DNA from: Lentimonas sp. CC4
GTDB lineage: Bacteria > Verrucomicrobiota > Verrucomicrobiia > Opitutales > Coraliomargaritaceae
Assembly: GCF_902728235.1 (NCBI RefSeq)
Contig: NZ_CACVBO010000002.1
Span: forward strand, 1 to 64,000
DNA length: 64,000 bases
Direction: 5' to 3'
Below are positions 17,984 through 27,567 of the stretch, piece after piece. The translations under genes and the position numbers were made by a program. Every line of letters begins with the position of its first letter. The stretch's first letter is position 1. The notes under the pieces are model-generated. The model ran no database searches, was not told where the DNA came from, and was given only the letters and a program-made list of their open reading frames with translations.

Positions 17984-19408
17984 CTATTTTTCCTTCTTTC
18001 CGGCCTTCTTTTTCTGAGCTGAAACAGCGTTCCCCTTCTTCCAGCCAGATTCGTCGGCGGAATAATACTTACGATGTGCAATCAACGCATCACGCATCTT
18101 TTCGACGACGGATTGATACTCCGGGTTTGAAAAGATATTGTTCATTTCAAGCGGATCCTTCTCCAGATCATAGAGTTCTGGAGTAATTTCCGGATTATCA
18201 AAATACTCCACATATTTCCACTTGGGCGTGCGGGCACTGTCACACAGTGGTCCTCCGCGGAGCGTGAAGAGGTTTTCTGAAAAAACAGTTTCACGCCAAG
18301 CCACATCCTCCGATGTCAATAACGGTGCGATATCCATTCCAGTCATAGTTTCAGGAACCTCCAAACCCGCAGCGGCAAGCAGCGTGGGTGCTACATCAAT
18401 GTTGGAAACCAGCGCGTCAGATTGCTGAATACGCTGCTCTGCTGGAATGCGCGGATCATACACAATCATCGGCACACGAACCGACTCTTCATGCATCCAA
18501 TATTTTTCCGCGAGCCCATGCTCACCATAGCTATAGCCATTGTCTCCCATGAAAACGATCACGGTATTGTCCGCAATCTCTAGGTCATCCAGCTTCTGCA
18601 TGATCTTGTCGATCGTCATATCGACACCGGTAATCGCACGGTAGCGCATTTTGATGGTCTCCGAGCGTTTCTCAGCGTCAGAGAAGAACATGTTATAGCG
18701 GTCACGAACGAATGAGTCATTACCGACATACTCTTTTTTGATAAATTCGCTGCCGCGCAAAGGAATCGCACCGATGTCTTTGTAGAGATCCTTGCAGGCC
18801 TCGATTGGGGGCAGCGAATTCTTCTCGAAATGAGGCGCCTTGAAACTGATGGATAGACAGAATGGTTGAGCCTCAGACTGCTCCATGAAATCAATCGCCT
18901 GCTCGGCTATCACTTCGGTCAGGTGACGTCCGTCTTTAGTCGTAAAGCTCCCCTGCTGGTGAAAGCCGTTCCAGACGTCAAATTTCTCCGCCGCATCAAA
19001 TTGGGCAAAAACCCCATACTTGCCAATGAATCCAGTAAAGTAGCCTGAATCACGAAACACCTGCGGATAGGTCTGGCTCCAGGTCACATTTGTAAACTTA
19101 GAGCCCCCGAAATTAACACGGTGGAAGCGCTCAGGCTGCCCCGAGAAGCAAGTTGCGCGACTGGCCATGCAGATTGGACTGGATACCGTCGCCTGTGTAA
19201 ACAGCGTCCCCAGCTCAGCGAGACGATCCATCGTGGGTGTTTGAATGATCGGATTGCCCATCGCCGCCATGTCGTCCCAACGCTGATCATCCGTTAACAG
19301 AAACAGGATGTTCGGTTGCTCTGGATCTTTACTGGCAGCCAAAGCGATGCTGCTCATTGCAGAAAAGCTCAACAGCCCCACTGATAATAGTGTCATCAAT
19401 CGTTTCAT
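17984..19408 (-). CDS. S1-family sulfatase 2, secreted
   Basis: The ATG at 19408 gives MKRLMTLLSVGLLSFSAMSS, a good signal peptide, with GGGAAAAAG ahead of it; an upstream ATG at 19420 is in frame. The metal-binding DD lies in FLLTDDQRWDD. The formylglycine motif is CMASR, with alanine at the usual proline position, which is allowed in the C-x-[PA]-x-R consensus. VIVFMGDNGYSYGEHGLAEK completes the site. The basic C-terminus (QKKKAGKKEK) recurs in the sulfatases at 28257 and 49675. The three share the alanine-containing or variant motif and form a recognisable subgroup. Confidence 0.95.
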   Translation of the reverse strand: MKRLMTLLSVGLLSFSAMSSIALAASKDPEQPNILFLLTDDQRWDDMAAMGNPIIQTPTMDRLAELGTLFTQATVSSPICMASRATCFSGQPERFHRVNFGGSKFTNVTWSQTYPQVFRDSGYFTGFIGKYGVFAQFDAAEKFDVWNGFHQQGSFTTKDGRHLTEVIAEQAIDFMEQSEAQPFCLSISFKAPHFEKNSLPPIEACKDLYKDIGAIPLRGSEFIKKEYVGNDSFVRDRYNMFFSDAEKRSETIKMRYRAITGVDMTIDKIMQKLDDLEIADNTVIVFMGDNGYSYGEHGLAEKYWMHEESVRVPMIVYDPRIPAEQRIQQSDALVSNIDVAPTLLAAAGLEVPETMTGMDIAPLLTSEDVAWRETVFSENLFTLRGGPLCDSARTPKWKYVEYFDNPEITPELYDLEKDPLEMNNIFSNPEYQSVVEKMRDALIAHRKYYSADESGWKKGNAVSAQKKKAGKKEK

Positions 19409-19505
19409 ACTTTTTCCCATAGCTGGTTACTTTGCCTTACGCTTGTTCTTTTTGCGAGTCATTGTCTCTTCAAGCCTCGTTTTGTGTTAACATCCATATC
19501 ATTTA

Positions 19506-19980
19506 TAGACGCGACTGGCGTCGCATCGCTACAGCCGATTTAACAGCAGAAACACCGTAGCGAACTCGCGCTAGCGAGGTCGATCACCGTGTCATCGCCT
19601 GGCAAGCATAGACGCGACTAGCGTCGCATCGCTACAGCTGATTAAACTTCAGACACACCGTAGCGAACTTGCGCTAGCAAGGTCGACACCGTGTCATCGC
19701 CCGGCAAGCATAGACGCGACTAGCGTCGCATCGCTACAGCGGATTTTACAACAGAAACACCGTAGCGAACTCGCGCTAGCGAGGTCGACACACAGTGTCA
19801 TCGCCCGACAAGCATAGACGCGACTGGCGTCGCATCGCTACAGCCGATTTCACTACAGACACACCGTAGCGAACTCGCGCTAGCGAGGTCGACCACCGTG
19901 TCATCGCCCGGCAGGCATAGACGCGACTAGCGTCGCATCGCTACAGCTGATTAAACTTCAGACACACCGTAGCGAACTCA
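19506..19980. repeat. Tandem array of REP-like palindromic elements
   Basis: Five units of 102-104 bases begin at 19506, 19609, 19711, 19815 and 19918 with TAGACGCGACT. Each unit holds GTAGCGAACTCGCGCTAGCG and GACTAGCGTCGCATCGCTAC, which are inverted relative to each other at their ends (GTAGCGA and TCGCTAC). The last unit is truncated by unrelated sequence at about 19980. Single dispersed copies of the same element lie at 22478 and 41612. The whole 19409-20123 gap is occupied by this array and the repeat at 20030. Confidence 0.9.
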
Positions 19981-20029
19981 CGCGAGACTGCCGCGCATCA
20001 CGAATTGTGCTTTTTAGCTCAACACATTC

Positions 20030-20110
20030 GGGAAGGACGAGCCTCGTCTTGCCTTATGCTGGTGCAGAGGTTCTGTGCTGAGGTTCGGCGGACGGCGCGG
20101 AGGCCGTCCC
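20030..20110 (-). repeat. Inverted relative of the 116-bp repeat
   Basis: GGAAGGACGAGCCTCGTC through GGACGGCGCGGAGGCCGTCC and TCCCTCCCCAATCGA is the reverse complement of the repeat type at 2401 and 39290. GGACGGC and GCCGTCC (20090-20109) form a 7-bp hairpin directly after the stop of the beta-helix gene and might slow or end transcription. Confidence 0.7.
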
Positions 20111-20123
20111 TCCCCAATCGACA

Positions 20124-22256
20124 CTATTTCGTCGTTCTTAACCCGATCTCAGACAGATCGATCGGTAAGATCCCCATCTCAAGCGCAGGCGAGTTGGGCT
20201 TAAACCTGAAATCACCATTCTCTGGATCGACGAAGAGCGGGTCAACCGCCCGGCTGTGTGCATCGACACCATCGCCTTGCAGCTTTTTAAGCACTTTTTC
20301 GCCGATGCTGGGATCTGCCTTACAGAAGTAGATATTGTAGTCGGAGTCCATATCCTGCATCCGCGCAGGAGTTCGGCCTCGACGATCCTCACCCACTAGG
20401 CCCGTCCCGCCGCCTGGTTCGGAAATAAGGGTGCAGTCGGCATTCGTTGAGTAAAAGATATTACGCTTGTTGCTCGCTCCAGTAGACGGCCCCTCGACGA
20501 TCTTCAGGTAGATTCCACGTGGTGCAATGACATCAGCAATGATGTTATTCTCAAAGCGGTTGTTCAGCTTCAGCGTCATGCCCTGCGACTTGCATTTATA
20601 GAGGACGTTGCCCGTAAACAGTGTATCCATCTGTCCGCCATCCGTGCGCATCCCGCTTTGTCCTTTGATCGAAGACACCAGATGGTGAATGTAATTATCG
20701 CGGATCACATTGCCTGCACCCGCGCCTCGAATATAGATCCCATTACCGTCTCCTAGTATCTGCATGACGTTGTGAATCTCATTTTTCTCGATTAGATTCT
20801 TTCGCGTATGCAGATATGGTCGCACGTCTTCCAGCTCTGGATTTTTCGGTAAATTCTGAATTTCGTGCCAGCGGATCGCACGGCTGGACTCACGCTTGTT
20901 CTGCTTCACAAAAAAGCGGGTTACAATTCCAGCGACAATCATGCCCGAATAATTCGTATGGTGTATCAGATTATTCGCTACACGGTTTTCTCCACTCTGA
21001 CAGAGGAAAATGCCGGGCGAGTGCCAATAGATCTCGCTGACATGATGAATGTGATTATTGTAAACAACGTTATGCTTGTTCACATCCTTGGTGCCTGGGC
21101 CATAGCCGCAAAGCAAAATGCCTCCGCCGCCCATCTGCTCAATGTGGTTATTCGAAATCGTGTTGCCGATACCATGCAGATCCACCCGAATTGCGCCGCT
21201 ACCGCTTTGGAGGAAATGGCAATTATCAATCACACAGTTCTCTGTGCCACGTAGGCGAACCAATGCGTTGGCCTTATCAAACATATCCCAGTCGTGCTGG
21301 GTGCCGGCGTCCCCCTTCGCCAAGGTGTAGCGATCACCATGCTTGAAAGTAAGACCGCGAAGGTGCAAATTGCGGACTGGAATATCCTTCGGCCCCTGCT
21401 CATCGATATCACCCTCGATACGAATAAATTCAATCAACTGCGGCGCCACCACTGGCGACTGACCGCGTGGCCAGACATAGACCTTGCCCTGCTTTGTGTT
21501 AAGCGTCCACTCGCCTGGCTCATCAAGCTGCTCTAGCACGTTTTCAACCCAGCAACCGATCTTGTTCATGCCATAGGTTGCGTTGATCGAAGTCTTGGCA
21601 ACACCAGCCTTTTCATCGACTGATGCTAAGGGCAGAATATTCATCATCCAAAGCCGAGTCGGACGAACGAAAATCTCCACATCGGTCACATTCGGCCAGT
21701 CTTTCAGTAGACCTTCAGGATATCTCAGTTCGGTCGCGTTGCCTTTAGGGACAAAGTGATCCGAGCGCGCACGGGGCATCATCCCTTGATTGTCGTAGAG
21801 GGTTAGAAATTTACCGGAGACCTCCGCCTCCCAGACCTGGCCCCGAGCCTCTGAGGGCAACCCCGGAAGCGAACCACTCACCTTCTTCCAGCCCTTAATC
21901 TCCTTGCCGGAACTAAAGACGGGCGTCTCACCTGGATAGGCTGCATACGTAATGGTCGACTCGCTGCTACCAGAATCCTCCAAGCCAAAGACAACCGTCT
22001 CACTTAACAAATAAGTGCCACCACGGAGCAGGACTTGAATATCACCCGACTGACGTTGCTTGAGTCCTCGGACTGCATCGCGCGCCCGCTCCAATGTTGC
22101 AAACGGGCCGTCCGTTCCGGTCATGTTGGGTTCGGCTAATGTGCCCGACCATGCGTCTGATCCCTGCGGATGACAGTAGAAATCTGCCTGTATTGAATCC
22201 GCGTTACAAACGCTGCTGACCAACAAAGTAATTATTAAGATAAGATAGAGCTGCAT
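20124..22256 (-). CDS. GH141-like right-handed beta-helix protein 1, secreted
   Basis: I chose the ATG at 22256, which starts a signal peptide (MQLYLILIITLLVSSVCNA); the frame opens further up to 22292. The N-terminal block (YCHPQGSDAWSGT, FATLERARDAVRGLK, LLRGGTYLLSETVVF) and the following repeats (ENCVIDNCHF, NTISNNHIEQMGGGGI, NLIEKNEIHNV) are typical of parallel beta-helix GH141 proteins, whose known members include an alpha-L-fucosidase and a xylanase. A fucosidase or fucan lyase-like action is plausible here. Length, about 710 residues, suits the family. It is separated from the esterase gene upstream by a dispersed palindromic repeat. It is paralogous in its first 150 residues to the protein at 29952. 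Confidence 0.82.
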   Translation of the reverse strand: MQLYLILIITLLVSSVCNADSIQADFYCHPQGSDAWSGTLAEPNMTGTDGPFATLERARDAVRGLKQRQSGDIQVLLRGGTYLLSETVVFGLEDSGSSESTITYAAYPGETPVFSSGKEIKGWKKVSGSLPGLPSEARGQVWEAEVSGKFLTLYDNQGMMPRARSDHFVPKGNATELRYPEGLLKDWPNVTDVEIFVRPTRLWMMNILPLASVDEKAGVAKTSINATYGMNKIGCWVENVLEQLDEPGEWTLNTKQGKVYVWPRGQSPVVAPQLIEFIRIEGDIDEQGPKDIPVRNLHLRGLTFKHGDRYTLAKGDAGTQHDWDMFDKANALVRLRGTENCVIDNCHFLQSGSGAIRVDLHGIGNTISNNHIEQMGGGGILLCGYGPGTKDVNKHNVVYNNHIHHVSEIYWHSPGIFLCQSGENRVANNLIHHTNYSGMIVAGIVTRFFVKQNKRESSRAIRWHEIQNLPKNPELEDVRPYLHTRKNLIEKNEIHNVMQILGDGNGIYIRGAGAGNVIRDNYIHHLVSSIKGQSGMRTDGGQMDTLFTGNVLYKCKSQGMTLKLNNRFENNIIADVIAPRGIYLKIVEGPSTGASNKRNIFYSTNADCTLISEPGGGTGLVGEDRRGRTPARMQDMDSDYNIYFCKADPSIGEKVLKKLQGDGVDAHSRAVDPLFVDPENGDFRFKPNSPALEMGILPIDLSEIGLRTTK

Positions 22257-22477
22257 GGGGTAAGAGGCTGAAAGTGCGACGTTTGTTAGCATAGCAGCAC
22301 AGTCTCATTTCGCCTATAACGCAGATACACTATTCATGCGCACATAATTTTGAGTGTTCTTACCAAGCTTTCACATTTTCTGGTAGAACCCTGGCGCTCA
22401 ATACAACGAGTGCTTATACCGCCGTTTCGGCAAGTTCAAGGCCCTGAGCCAGTCGTAGGGCAGAGTTCGCTATCATT

Positions 22478-22548
22478 GCAGCGATGTGACGCTAGTCACG
22501 TCGACGTATGCTGAAAGCCCGTCGACCTTACTAGCGCAAGTTCGCTAC
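22478..22548. repeat. Single dispersed palindromic element
   Basis: The text GCAGCGATGTGACGCTAGTC ... CTAGCGCAAGTTCGCTAC is one copy, in reverse orientation, of the element tandemly repeated at 19506. It fills much of the 311-base gap 22257-22567; I see nothing else there. Confidence 0.8.
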
Positions 22549-22567
22549 GAAATTTAGGAATGCCATG

Positions 22568-24382
22568 TCACTTCTTGTGTTTCACAAAAAAGTCCACCGT
22601 CGCTTGAATCACCTCTTCCTGTGTCGGTTGAATCCCCTTGTTGCTCCAACCATGCCCAGCGCCTTCTACAATTAAAATCTCTACATCCGCGCCGCGTTTG
22701 TCTGCCAGTTCTTTCATCCAATACGCATGCTGCACGATGATGGTCTGATCCTCAGTGCCGTGCAGCATGAAGAGCGGCGGACTCTCTGGAGTTAACCACG
22801 TGCTGGGGCTCATCTCATGAATAATCGCGGTATGTGCTTCGGGCGTCAGGCCGGGGCGAGCAATGAGTGAGTGATTCACACGCAGCGGCTCTTTCTGAGG
22901 TTTATTCGGCTTAATAAAGAGCTCCTCGTGCTCCTGATTGGCCCAACCATACCATGACACGCCAGCGACCATCGTATAGTCCGCATCTGCCAGTTCGGGA
23001 GCTCCCAGTTGCTGATCCGGCGGACTCAATAGAAGCATCATGGAGAGATGCCCACCCGCAGAGTTACCAATTGAATAAAACTTATCCGCACTGATTCCAT
23101 ACGCATCGGCATGCTTCGCGAGAAAGCGAACGGCATCTTTACAGTCCGCCACGCATTCCGGGACGTAATTGTCTCCATACATTCTTGCGAGGCGGTAGTT
23201 GACCGCTGCCACACAGAAGCCCTCATCCAAGACCTTGAGAAACAGATCGCGATGCGATCCTTGGGCCGCCCCTTCTTTGCTGCCGGCACCCCAGCCGCCG
23301 CCATGTGTGAACACGACCACGGGCAAATCGCCCTTCTCAGTATTAGGCGGATAATACAGGTCGAGATAGAGGCTCTCTTCGGGCAAATTCTTGTAGAGCA
23401 CATTGAGCTGCGCCTCACCTTGGGTGGGCAATACAGGGCGCTCTAAGCCAGCGAGCTCTGTCATATCCACGCCCCCACTTGTATCTAGGTCCAGGCCTTT
23501 CAGCCGCCTCCAATTACCTCCTGCTTCTTGCTCAGAAATGATACCATCCTTAGAGCGATCCATCCGCTTCAACTGTCGCTTCGCATAGATCTCCTCATAC
23601 GGCATGACTCGCGCATCACCTGACACTTCTAGCGCTGCGGTGAGTTCGCCCGCCACCTTTTTTGCCAGATGCTGATAGCCTGCTTCGGTGTAATGGACAT
23701 CGCCCTTCGCTTTCATGATCTGAGGCAACTCCAGTTGAGCATGTGCATACAGGTCGTTAATCAACACCCCGTTGGCTTGCATAATCTCTGCAGCAATCTG
23801 GTTGTATTTGAGAGCATCGCCAAGCTTGCGCCCCGCCTCGCCTTTCGGAACGGGAGTGGTGTTGCACCAAATCAGCGTCGCGCCGGTCGCTTTCAAACGA
23901 GCTACGATCTGCTCGAGATTGGCTCGGTATTGCTCGGGCGTCTCAGTCAGCGTGCCATTCACCTTGTCACGGTGCCCCTGAGTCTTCGATTTCGGATTCC
24001 GATAGCAGACATCCCACAAGCCCCAGTTAAAGTGAATGACATCCCAATTCGCCGGTTTCATCGCCAGCCACTTATCCAGATTCTCCAGACCATAGGCTGA
24101 GTTTCGTGCATTTGTTGGGATTCGATACACATCGATCGAGTCTTTAAGCATACGCCTGACATAGGGCGTATAGCCAATCGAAATAGAATCACCGATCAGC
24201 AGAACATTTGGTTTATCTGGATCATCATGCTTCGGATTGGCAAAGGCTGCTCTGCGGCCCGTATAGAGTTCGTCCTCACTGGCTAAGCCTTTTGCAGCAA
24301 TGGCCTGAGGCGCCAGAGCCAACAGTATGGTGCTACATACCGCAGAGAGCGTGAAGAATTTGAAGATGCGGGGTAATTTCAT
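22568..24382 (-). CDS. Bifunctional esterase: SGNH hydrolase, EF-hands and alpha/beta hydrolase
   Basis: 604 residues with a signal peptide. Residues about 55-220 are an SGNH hydrolase: GDSISIGY (block I Ser), NWGLWDV and DVHYTEAGYQ (block V Asp/His). Residues about 270-315 hold two EF-hand calcium loops, DRSKDGIISEQE and DLDTSGGVDMTE. From about 330 an alpha/beta hydrolase of the carboxylesterase type follows, with oxyanion HGGG, nucleophile in GNSAGG, Asp in LHGTEDQT and His in GAGHGW. Both catalytic domains look intact. They probably remove O-acetyl or other acyl groups from the polysaccharide, perhaps at different positions. It lies 58 bases downstream of the esterase at 24441 and is likely co-transcribed with it. 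Confidence 0.9.
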   Translation of the reverse strand: MKLPRIFKFFTLSAVCSTILLALAPQAIAAKGLASEDELYTGRRAAFANPKHDDPDKPNVLLIGDSISIGYTPYVRRMLKDSIDVYRIPTNARNSAYGLENLDKWLAMKPANWDVIHFNWGLWDVCYRNPKSKTQGHRDKVNGTLTETPEQYRANLEQIVARLKATGATLIWCNTTPVPKGEAGRKLGDALKYNQIAAEIMQANGVLINDLYAHAQLELPQIMKAKGDVHYTEAGYQHLAKKVAGELTAALEVSGDARVMPYEEIYAKRQLKRMDRSKDGIISEQEAGGNWRRLKGLDLDTSGGVDMTELAGLERPVLPTQGEAQLNVLYKNLPEESLYLDLYYPPNTEKGDLPVVVFTHGGGWGAGSKEGAAQGSHRDLFLKVLDEGFCVAAVNYRLARMYGDNYVPECVADCKDAVRFLAKHADAYGISADKFYSIGNSAGGHLSMMLLLSPPDQQLGAPELADADYTMVAGVSWYGWANQEHEELFIKPNKPQKEPLRVNHSLIARPGLTPEAHTAIIHEMSPSTWLTPESPPLFMLHGTEDQTIIVQHAYWMKELADKRGADVEILIVEGAGHGWSNKGIQPTQEEVIQATVDFFVKHKK

Positions 24383-24440
24383 AATGCTGTAGTGCTCGGG
24401 CGAAGGGAGACGTAATTTATTAACAACCGCAGCGTAAAAA

Positions 24441-25679
24441 CTAATCTGTATTTCCCAGTTCTACGAGAACGGACGAAGCCAGATGCCCTCGGCTATCCTT
24501 GAGGTTCACATAATAGGTCATGCACGCTTCCGGCAGTTGCGCAGAGATCGTGCGAGTTGCGGGATCGATTTTCGCATCAAGGGTGAGCCATGTGCCCGGA
24601 CCCGAATGCTTCGCCTTCGGGTTATTGGCCGGCTTCCGATAGCTGATCGGTTCGTTCAAATAATAAACGGTGGCACTCTCGATGGCTGTTTCAGCTTCGT
24701 AGCTGAGTGCCACTGCGCGGCGGGACGGTTGCTTCACAATACGCACCAGTGGTGCGCCCTCGCCTTTTAGATAGAAATCGGCCAAGGCATAAATTTCCGG
24801 CACGCGCTTCGGATCCCACCCGGCACCATGCCCATGCTTCATGCCGGGGTGAATCGTCATCCAAGCATGGTCGCTGGTCGTTTCAAAACTATGCGATGTA
24901 ATATTAATCGAGAAGTGACCATCCACATCGCTATTCACCCAGAGTGTCGGCACGGAACCATCCTTAAAGTGACGTGCCGGGTCCCAATATTTCTGAGCAT
25001 CACCGCTGACGCTTTTAAAATGGCCGTAGGACTCGTAGAGGTAGCCAGCGCCATACACAGGCATGGCGCATTTGTAGCGGTCATCGATGCCAGACACCAA
25101 ACTGCTCAAAATGCCGCCCCATGAGATACCCGTCACACCGATACGGTCGGCGTCGACTTGAGGTAGCGAAGCCAACAGCGTGTGCGCCACAAAGATGTCA
25201 GACACGGCATGATACATCCACTGCGCTTCGAGCGGCTTCTCCGCATCGTTAAAGCGTCCCACGCGGGAAGGCCCGCTGTGGTCGTGACTCAAACGTCCAC
25301 CACCGGAGGCAACATTCTCTGGCAGGTGTCCTTCCAAATCCATTGCAATGGCCGCATAGCCGCGATCATTCCACAGCTTCACCCATTTATGAAAGGCGGT
25401 GCCCCCGCCCCCGTGGACGAGCACCATCGCAGGCAGCGGCTTGTCACTTTTAGGAACGCCGATATAGGCAAACACGCGCGTTGGCTGCCCGTTGTAATCG
25501 ATGCTGTCATAAAACACCGCCTTGATGTCACCCACATCGTGTGACGGGTGCGGATGCATGGCTGGTGCCTGATAGACCGTGGGATCTAGCAGCTCATTGA
25601 GAGGGCGACTGGTGTCGGGGGCCGCCGATAACGCAATCGGTAGGATCGCTAGTAGGCAGAGGAAGGCTGTTTTAATCAT
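24441..25679 (-). CDS. Acetyl-esterase-like alpha/beta hydrolase, secreted
   Basis: 412 residues with signal peptide MIKTAFLCLLAILPIALSAA. The alpha/beta hydrolase core has LVHGGGGTAFHKW (oxyanion region), nucleophile Ser in GISWGG, an Asp in NSDVDGH and a His in MKHGHG. A C-terminal beta-rich segment of about 110 residues (VYYLNEPISYRK onward) follows. It resembles dienelactone hydrolase / acetylxylan esterase-type proteins seen in polysaccharide loci. With the fusion esterase downstream it suggests that the target glycan is acetylated as well as sulfated. Exact specificity is unknown. No recognisable operator was found upstream. Confidence 0.85.
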   Translation of the reverse strand: MIKTAFLCLLAILPIALSAAPDTSRPLNELLDPTVYQAPAMHPHPSHDVGDIKAVFYDSIDYNGQPTRVFAYIGVPKSDKPLPAMVLVHGGGGTAFHKWVKLWNDRGYAAIAMDLEGHLPENVASGGGRLSHDHSGPSRVGRFNDAEKPLEAQWMYHAVSDIFVAHTLLASLPQVDADRIGVTGISWGGILSSLVSGIDDRYKCAMPVYGAGYLYESYGHFKSVSGDAQKYWDPARHFKDGSVPTLWVNSDVDGHFSINITSHSFETTSDHAWMTIHPGMKHGHGAGWDPKRVPEIYALADFYLKGEGAPLVRIVKQPSRRAVALSYEAETAIESATVYYLNEPISYRKPANNPKAKHSGPGTWLTLDAKIDPATRTISAQLPEACMTYYVNLKDSRGHLASSVLVELGNTD

Positions 25680-25779
25680 ATTAAATTATCTCATGTAAGG
25701 AAACTCCTAGCATACAAGCCGAAGACCTTTTCGACTATCACGTAAATGCGCCACTCGGCCACCGATCCCAAGCACCGAA

Positions 25780-26330
25780 CCCAAGCGTAGCGGAGCCAGG
25801 AACTGGTTTCGGCCCGTTGCATCTGCGAAGTCTCACGCCCGCTACGCTCAAGGCACCTAATTCGTTTTTCCCAAAGCCGTGACACAGACATTGCTACGCC
25901 ATCTACGGCAGACCTCCGTCCTGTCTGTCCACCGAGCCCCAGCCACCGAGCCAAAGCCACCGAGCACAAGCCACCGAGCCAAAGCCGTAGCGCGAAGATT
26001 CATCGAACGTCTCAACCGAACCAACGTATTCCAAACTCAAGCTCGGCATTGTCTAACCGCAGATTTCGCAGATGGACGCAGATTATTACAACATATCAAT
26101 CGACCTAACAGAGTCCCAGCTAGCGGATCCAGGAACTGGTTTCGGCCACAGAGCCAAAGCACCAAAGCCGTGACACAGACATTGCTGCCATCGCGTGAGA
26201 CATCGTCTTTTACGCGACGCCATCTACGGCAGACCTCCGTCCTGTCTGTCCACCGAGCCAAAGCCTCCGAGCACAAGCCTCCAAGCCCCAGCCGTAGCGC
26301 GAAGATTCATCGAACGTCTCGTTCGCACTA
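25780..26330. repeat. Degenerate direct repeats filling the 25680-26554 gap
   Basis: About 85 bases (CAGACCTCCGTCCTGTCTG, then CACCGAGCC/AAAGCC words, GTAGCGCGAAGATTCATCGA) occur at about 25910-26010 and again at 26230-26320. A second word, AGGAACTGGTTTCGGCC, occurs at about 25797 and 26128 and, altered, near 39205. Short frames through this stretch look like repeat artefacts. I see no gene between 25680 and 26554. Confidence 0.75.
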
Positions 26331-26554
26331 ACACTTCCCACTCGCACTTCAAAGCCGCGTGGAGCGAAGTCGCGTTAGACGAAGTCTTATACGCGCACGA
26401 AGCTCTTTACGCGGACACTCGCCGAAGGCGCTCACTCTCGGCACCGCCGAGTCACAATCCATCCGCAGGACTGTCTGGCTTTTTACTCCCATCGACGTGG
26501 AGATAAATTCGTGTCGTCACCCGCGTAAAAGGCTACGCCTCACGCGGTTTCTCT

Positions 26555-26833
26555 TCACGTCGTCTTCCTATGCGGATACTGTTCGAAATAGCACCGTAAT
26601 TGCTTATCAATATGCCTTCGACCAGCTCCACTTTTAAGATAACGCTCACGTCCCAAAGCATCCTGCTCCATCGTATAAGCCTCATAATAGATAAGCCGTA
26701 AAGGACATCGAGAAGCCGTTGATTTTGAATCACCTCGATTGTGAGCCGCAACACGTGCAGTCAAGTCACTCGTAAATCCAATATAAAGCCCCTGGTCACA
26801 ATCAGAATGTAGAATATAGACGTAATACATCAC
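26555..26833 (-). CDS. Small GIY-YIG nuclease-domain protein
   Basis: 92 residues. YYVYILHSD and LYIGFTSDL form the GIY-YIG pair, followed by RVAAHNRGDSKSTA with a conserved Arg/His region and ERYLKSGAG. This is the size of stand-alone YhbQ/UvrC-like GIY-YIG proteins, common in environmental bacteria and of mostly unknown function, sometimes transferred horizontally. It is isolated, surrounded by repeats, and not related to sugar degradation. The residue expected as catalytic Glu/Asn near the C-terminus is not clear to me, so activity is uncertain. Confidence 0.85.
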   Translation of the reverse strand: MMYYVYILHSDCDQGLYIGFTSDLTARVAAHNRGDSKSTASRCPLRLIYYEAYTMEQDALGRERYLKSGAGRRHIDKQLRCYFEQYPHRKTT

Positions 26834-26888
26834 TTAAAGAATCGCGTGAGACGAAGTCTTATACGCGCGCTGACAACAACCCTCTGAG

Positions 26889-26935
26889 CCCTATTAAAAT
26901 AGGGGGTTTCAGACAGCCACCCTATTGAAATAGGG
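26889..26935. repeat. Two near-identical short palindromes in the 26834-27244 gap
   Basis: CCCTATTAAAATAGGG (26889-26904) and CCCTATTGAAATAGGG (26920-26935) are both palindromic and each is followed by a G and TTT. They could be tandem operators or weak terminators. The rest of 26834-27244 is AT-rich with no gene seen. Confidence 0.6.
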
Positions 26936-27244
26936 GTTTGAATCCCACGTAAGCGATGCGTAAAACACGCAGCCCCGAAATGAGCCTTAGACCCTATCGA
27001 CTATGCCATTTATACCCCCTGCAAAATATCCGTTAGTCAGAGTTTTTAGAATTCAGCTCAAACCTCCTATTTTAAGCCATTCATCCCCAAAAACGTTCAA
27101 TGCCAAGCGGCAACGCATTCGCCCACCAAAAAGTTCTTAAAATATCTTGCACCAACGAGTTATTCATCATCCTATTCACCACACAAAACCTGTAGCAAAA
27201 GATTAGCTACAAAGACTTATAATACTGTTCGACAAAAAGAAACC

Positions 27245-27562
27245 ATGTTTAAACTTTTTGCATTACTTAGCATCATTCTCCTCTCTGGCTGCTGCACAAC
27301 AACAGTGAATAAAGCACTTGTCCTGAATGAAAAGAGCGAACCAGTTGAAGGTGCTACTGTAAAAGTCGTCTATTACACATTATCGATGCTTCCGGCTGAA
27401 TACACGACGGACGAAGAAGGAAAAACTGAATTCAAAAGGAATTGGTGCATGCGGGACGATCTATCGATCTGGGCGGAGCACGAGGCCTACTATCCATCTA
27501 CAAAAAGAGAATTTGAAACCGACGGTAGCACCGCGATGATCCACGTAACTAAAATCAAATGA
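27245..27562 (+). CDS. Small lipoprotein with carboxypeptidase-regulatory-like fold
   Basis: 105 residues. LFALLSIILLSGC is a signal peptide ending in a lipobox (LSGC, Cys at 16). The rest (LVLNEKSEPVEGATVKVVYY, YTTDEEGKTEFK) reads as a small beta-sandwich of the carboxypeptidase-regulatory or SpaA-like type. Function unknown; it is probably anchored in a membrane. It is on the + strand against the surrounding - strand genes, is richer in A+T, and is followed within 6 bases by a hairpin element that recurs after the next gene, which suggests arrival as a gene cassette. Confidence 0.72.
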   Translation: MFKLFALLSIILLSGCCTTTVNKALVLNEKSEPVEGATVKVVYYTLSMLPAEYTTDEEGKTEFKRNWCMRDDLSIWAEHEAYYPSTKREFETDGSTAMIHVTKIK

Positions 27563-27567
27563 GGTCG

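Noticed and set aside
19506-19980. Possible CRISPR array
   Set aside because: Units are about 103 bases and the segments between the palindromic parts are similar to each other, not unique spacers; no cas genes are near.
26889-26935. Possible two-repeat CRISPR remnant
   Set aside because: Only two short palindromes, a 15-base spacer and no leader or cas genes.
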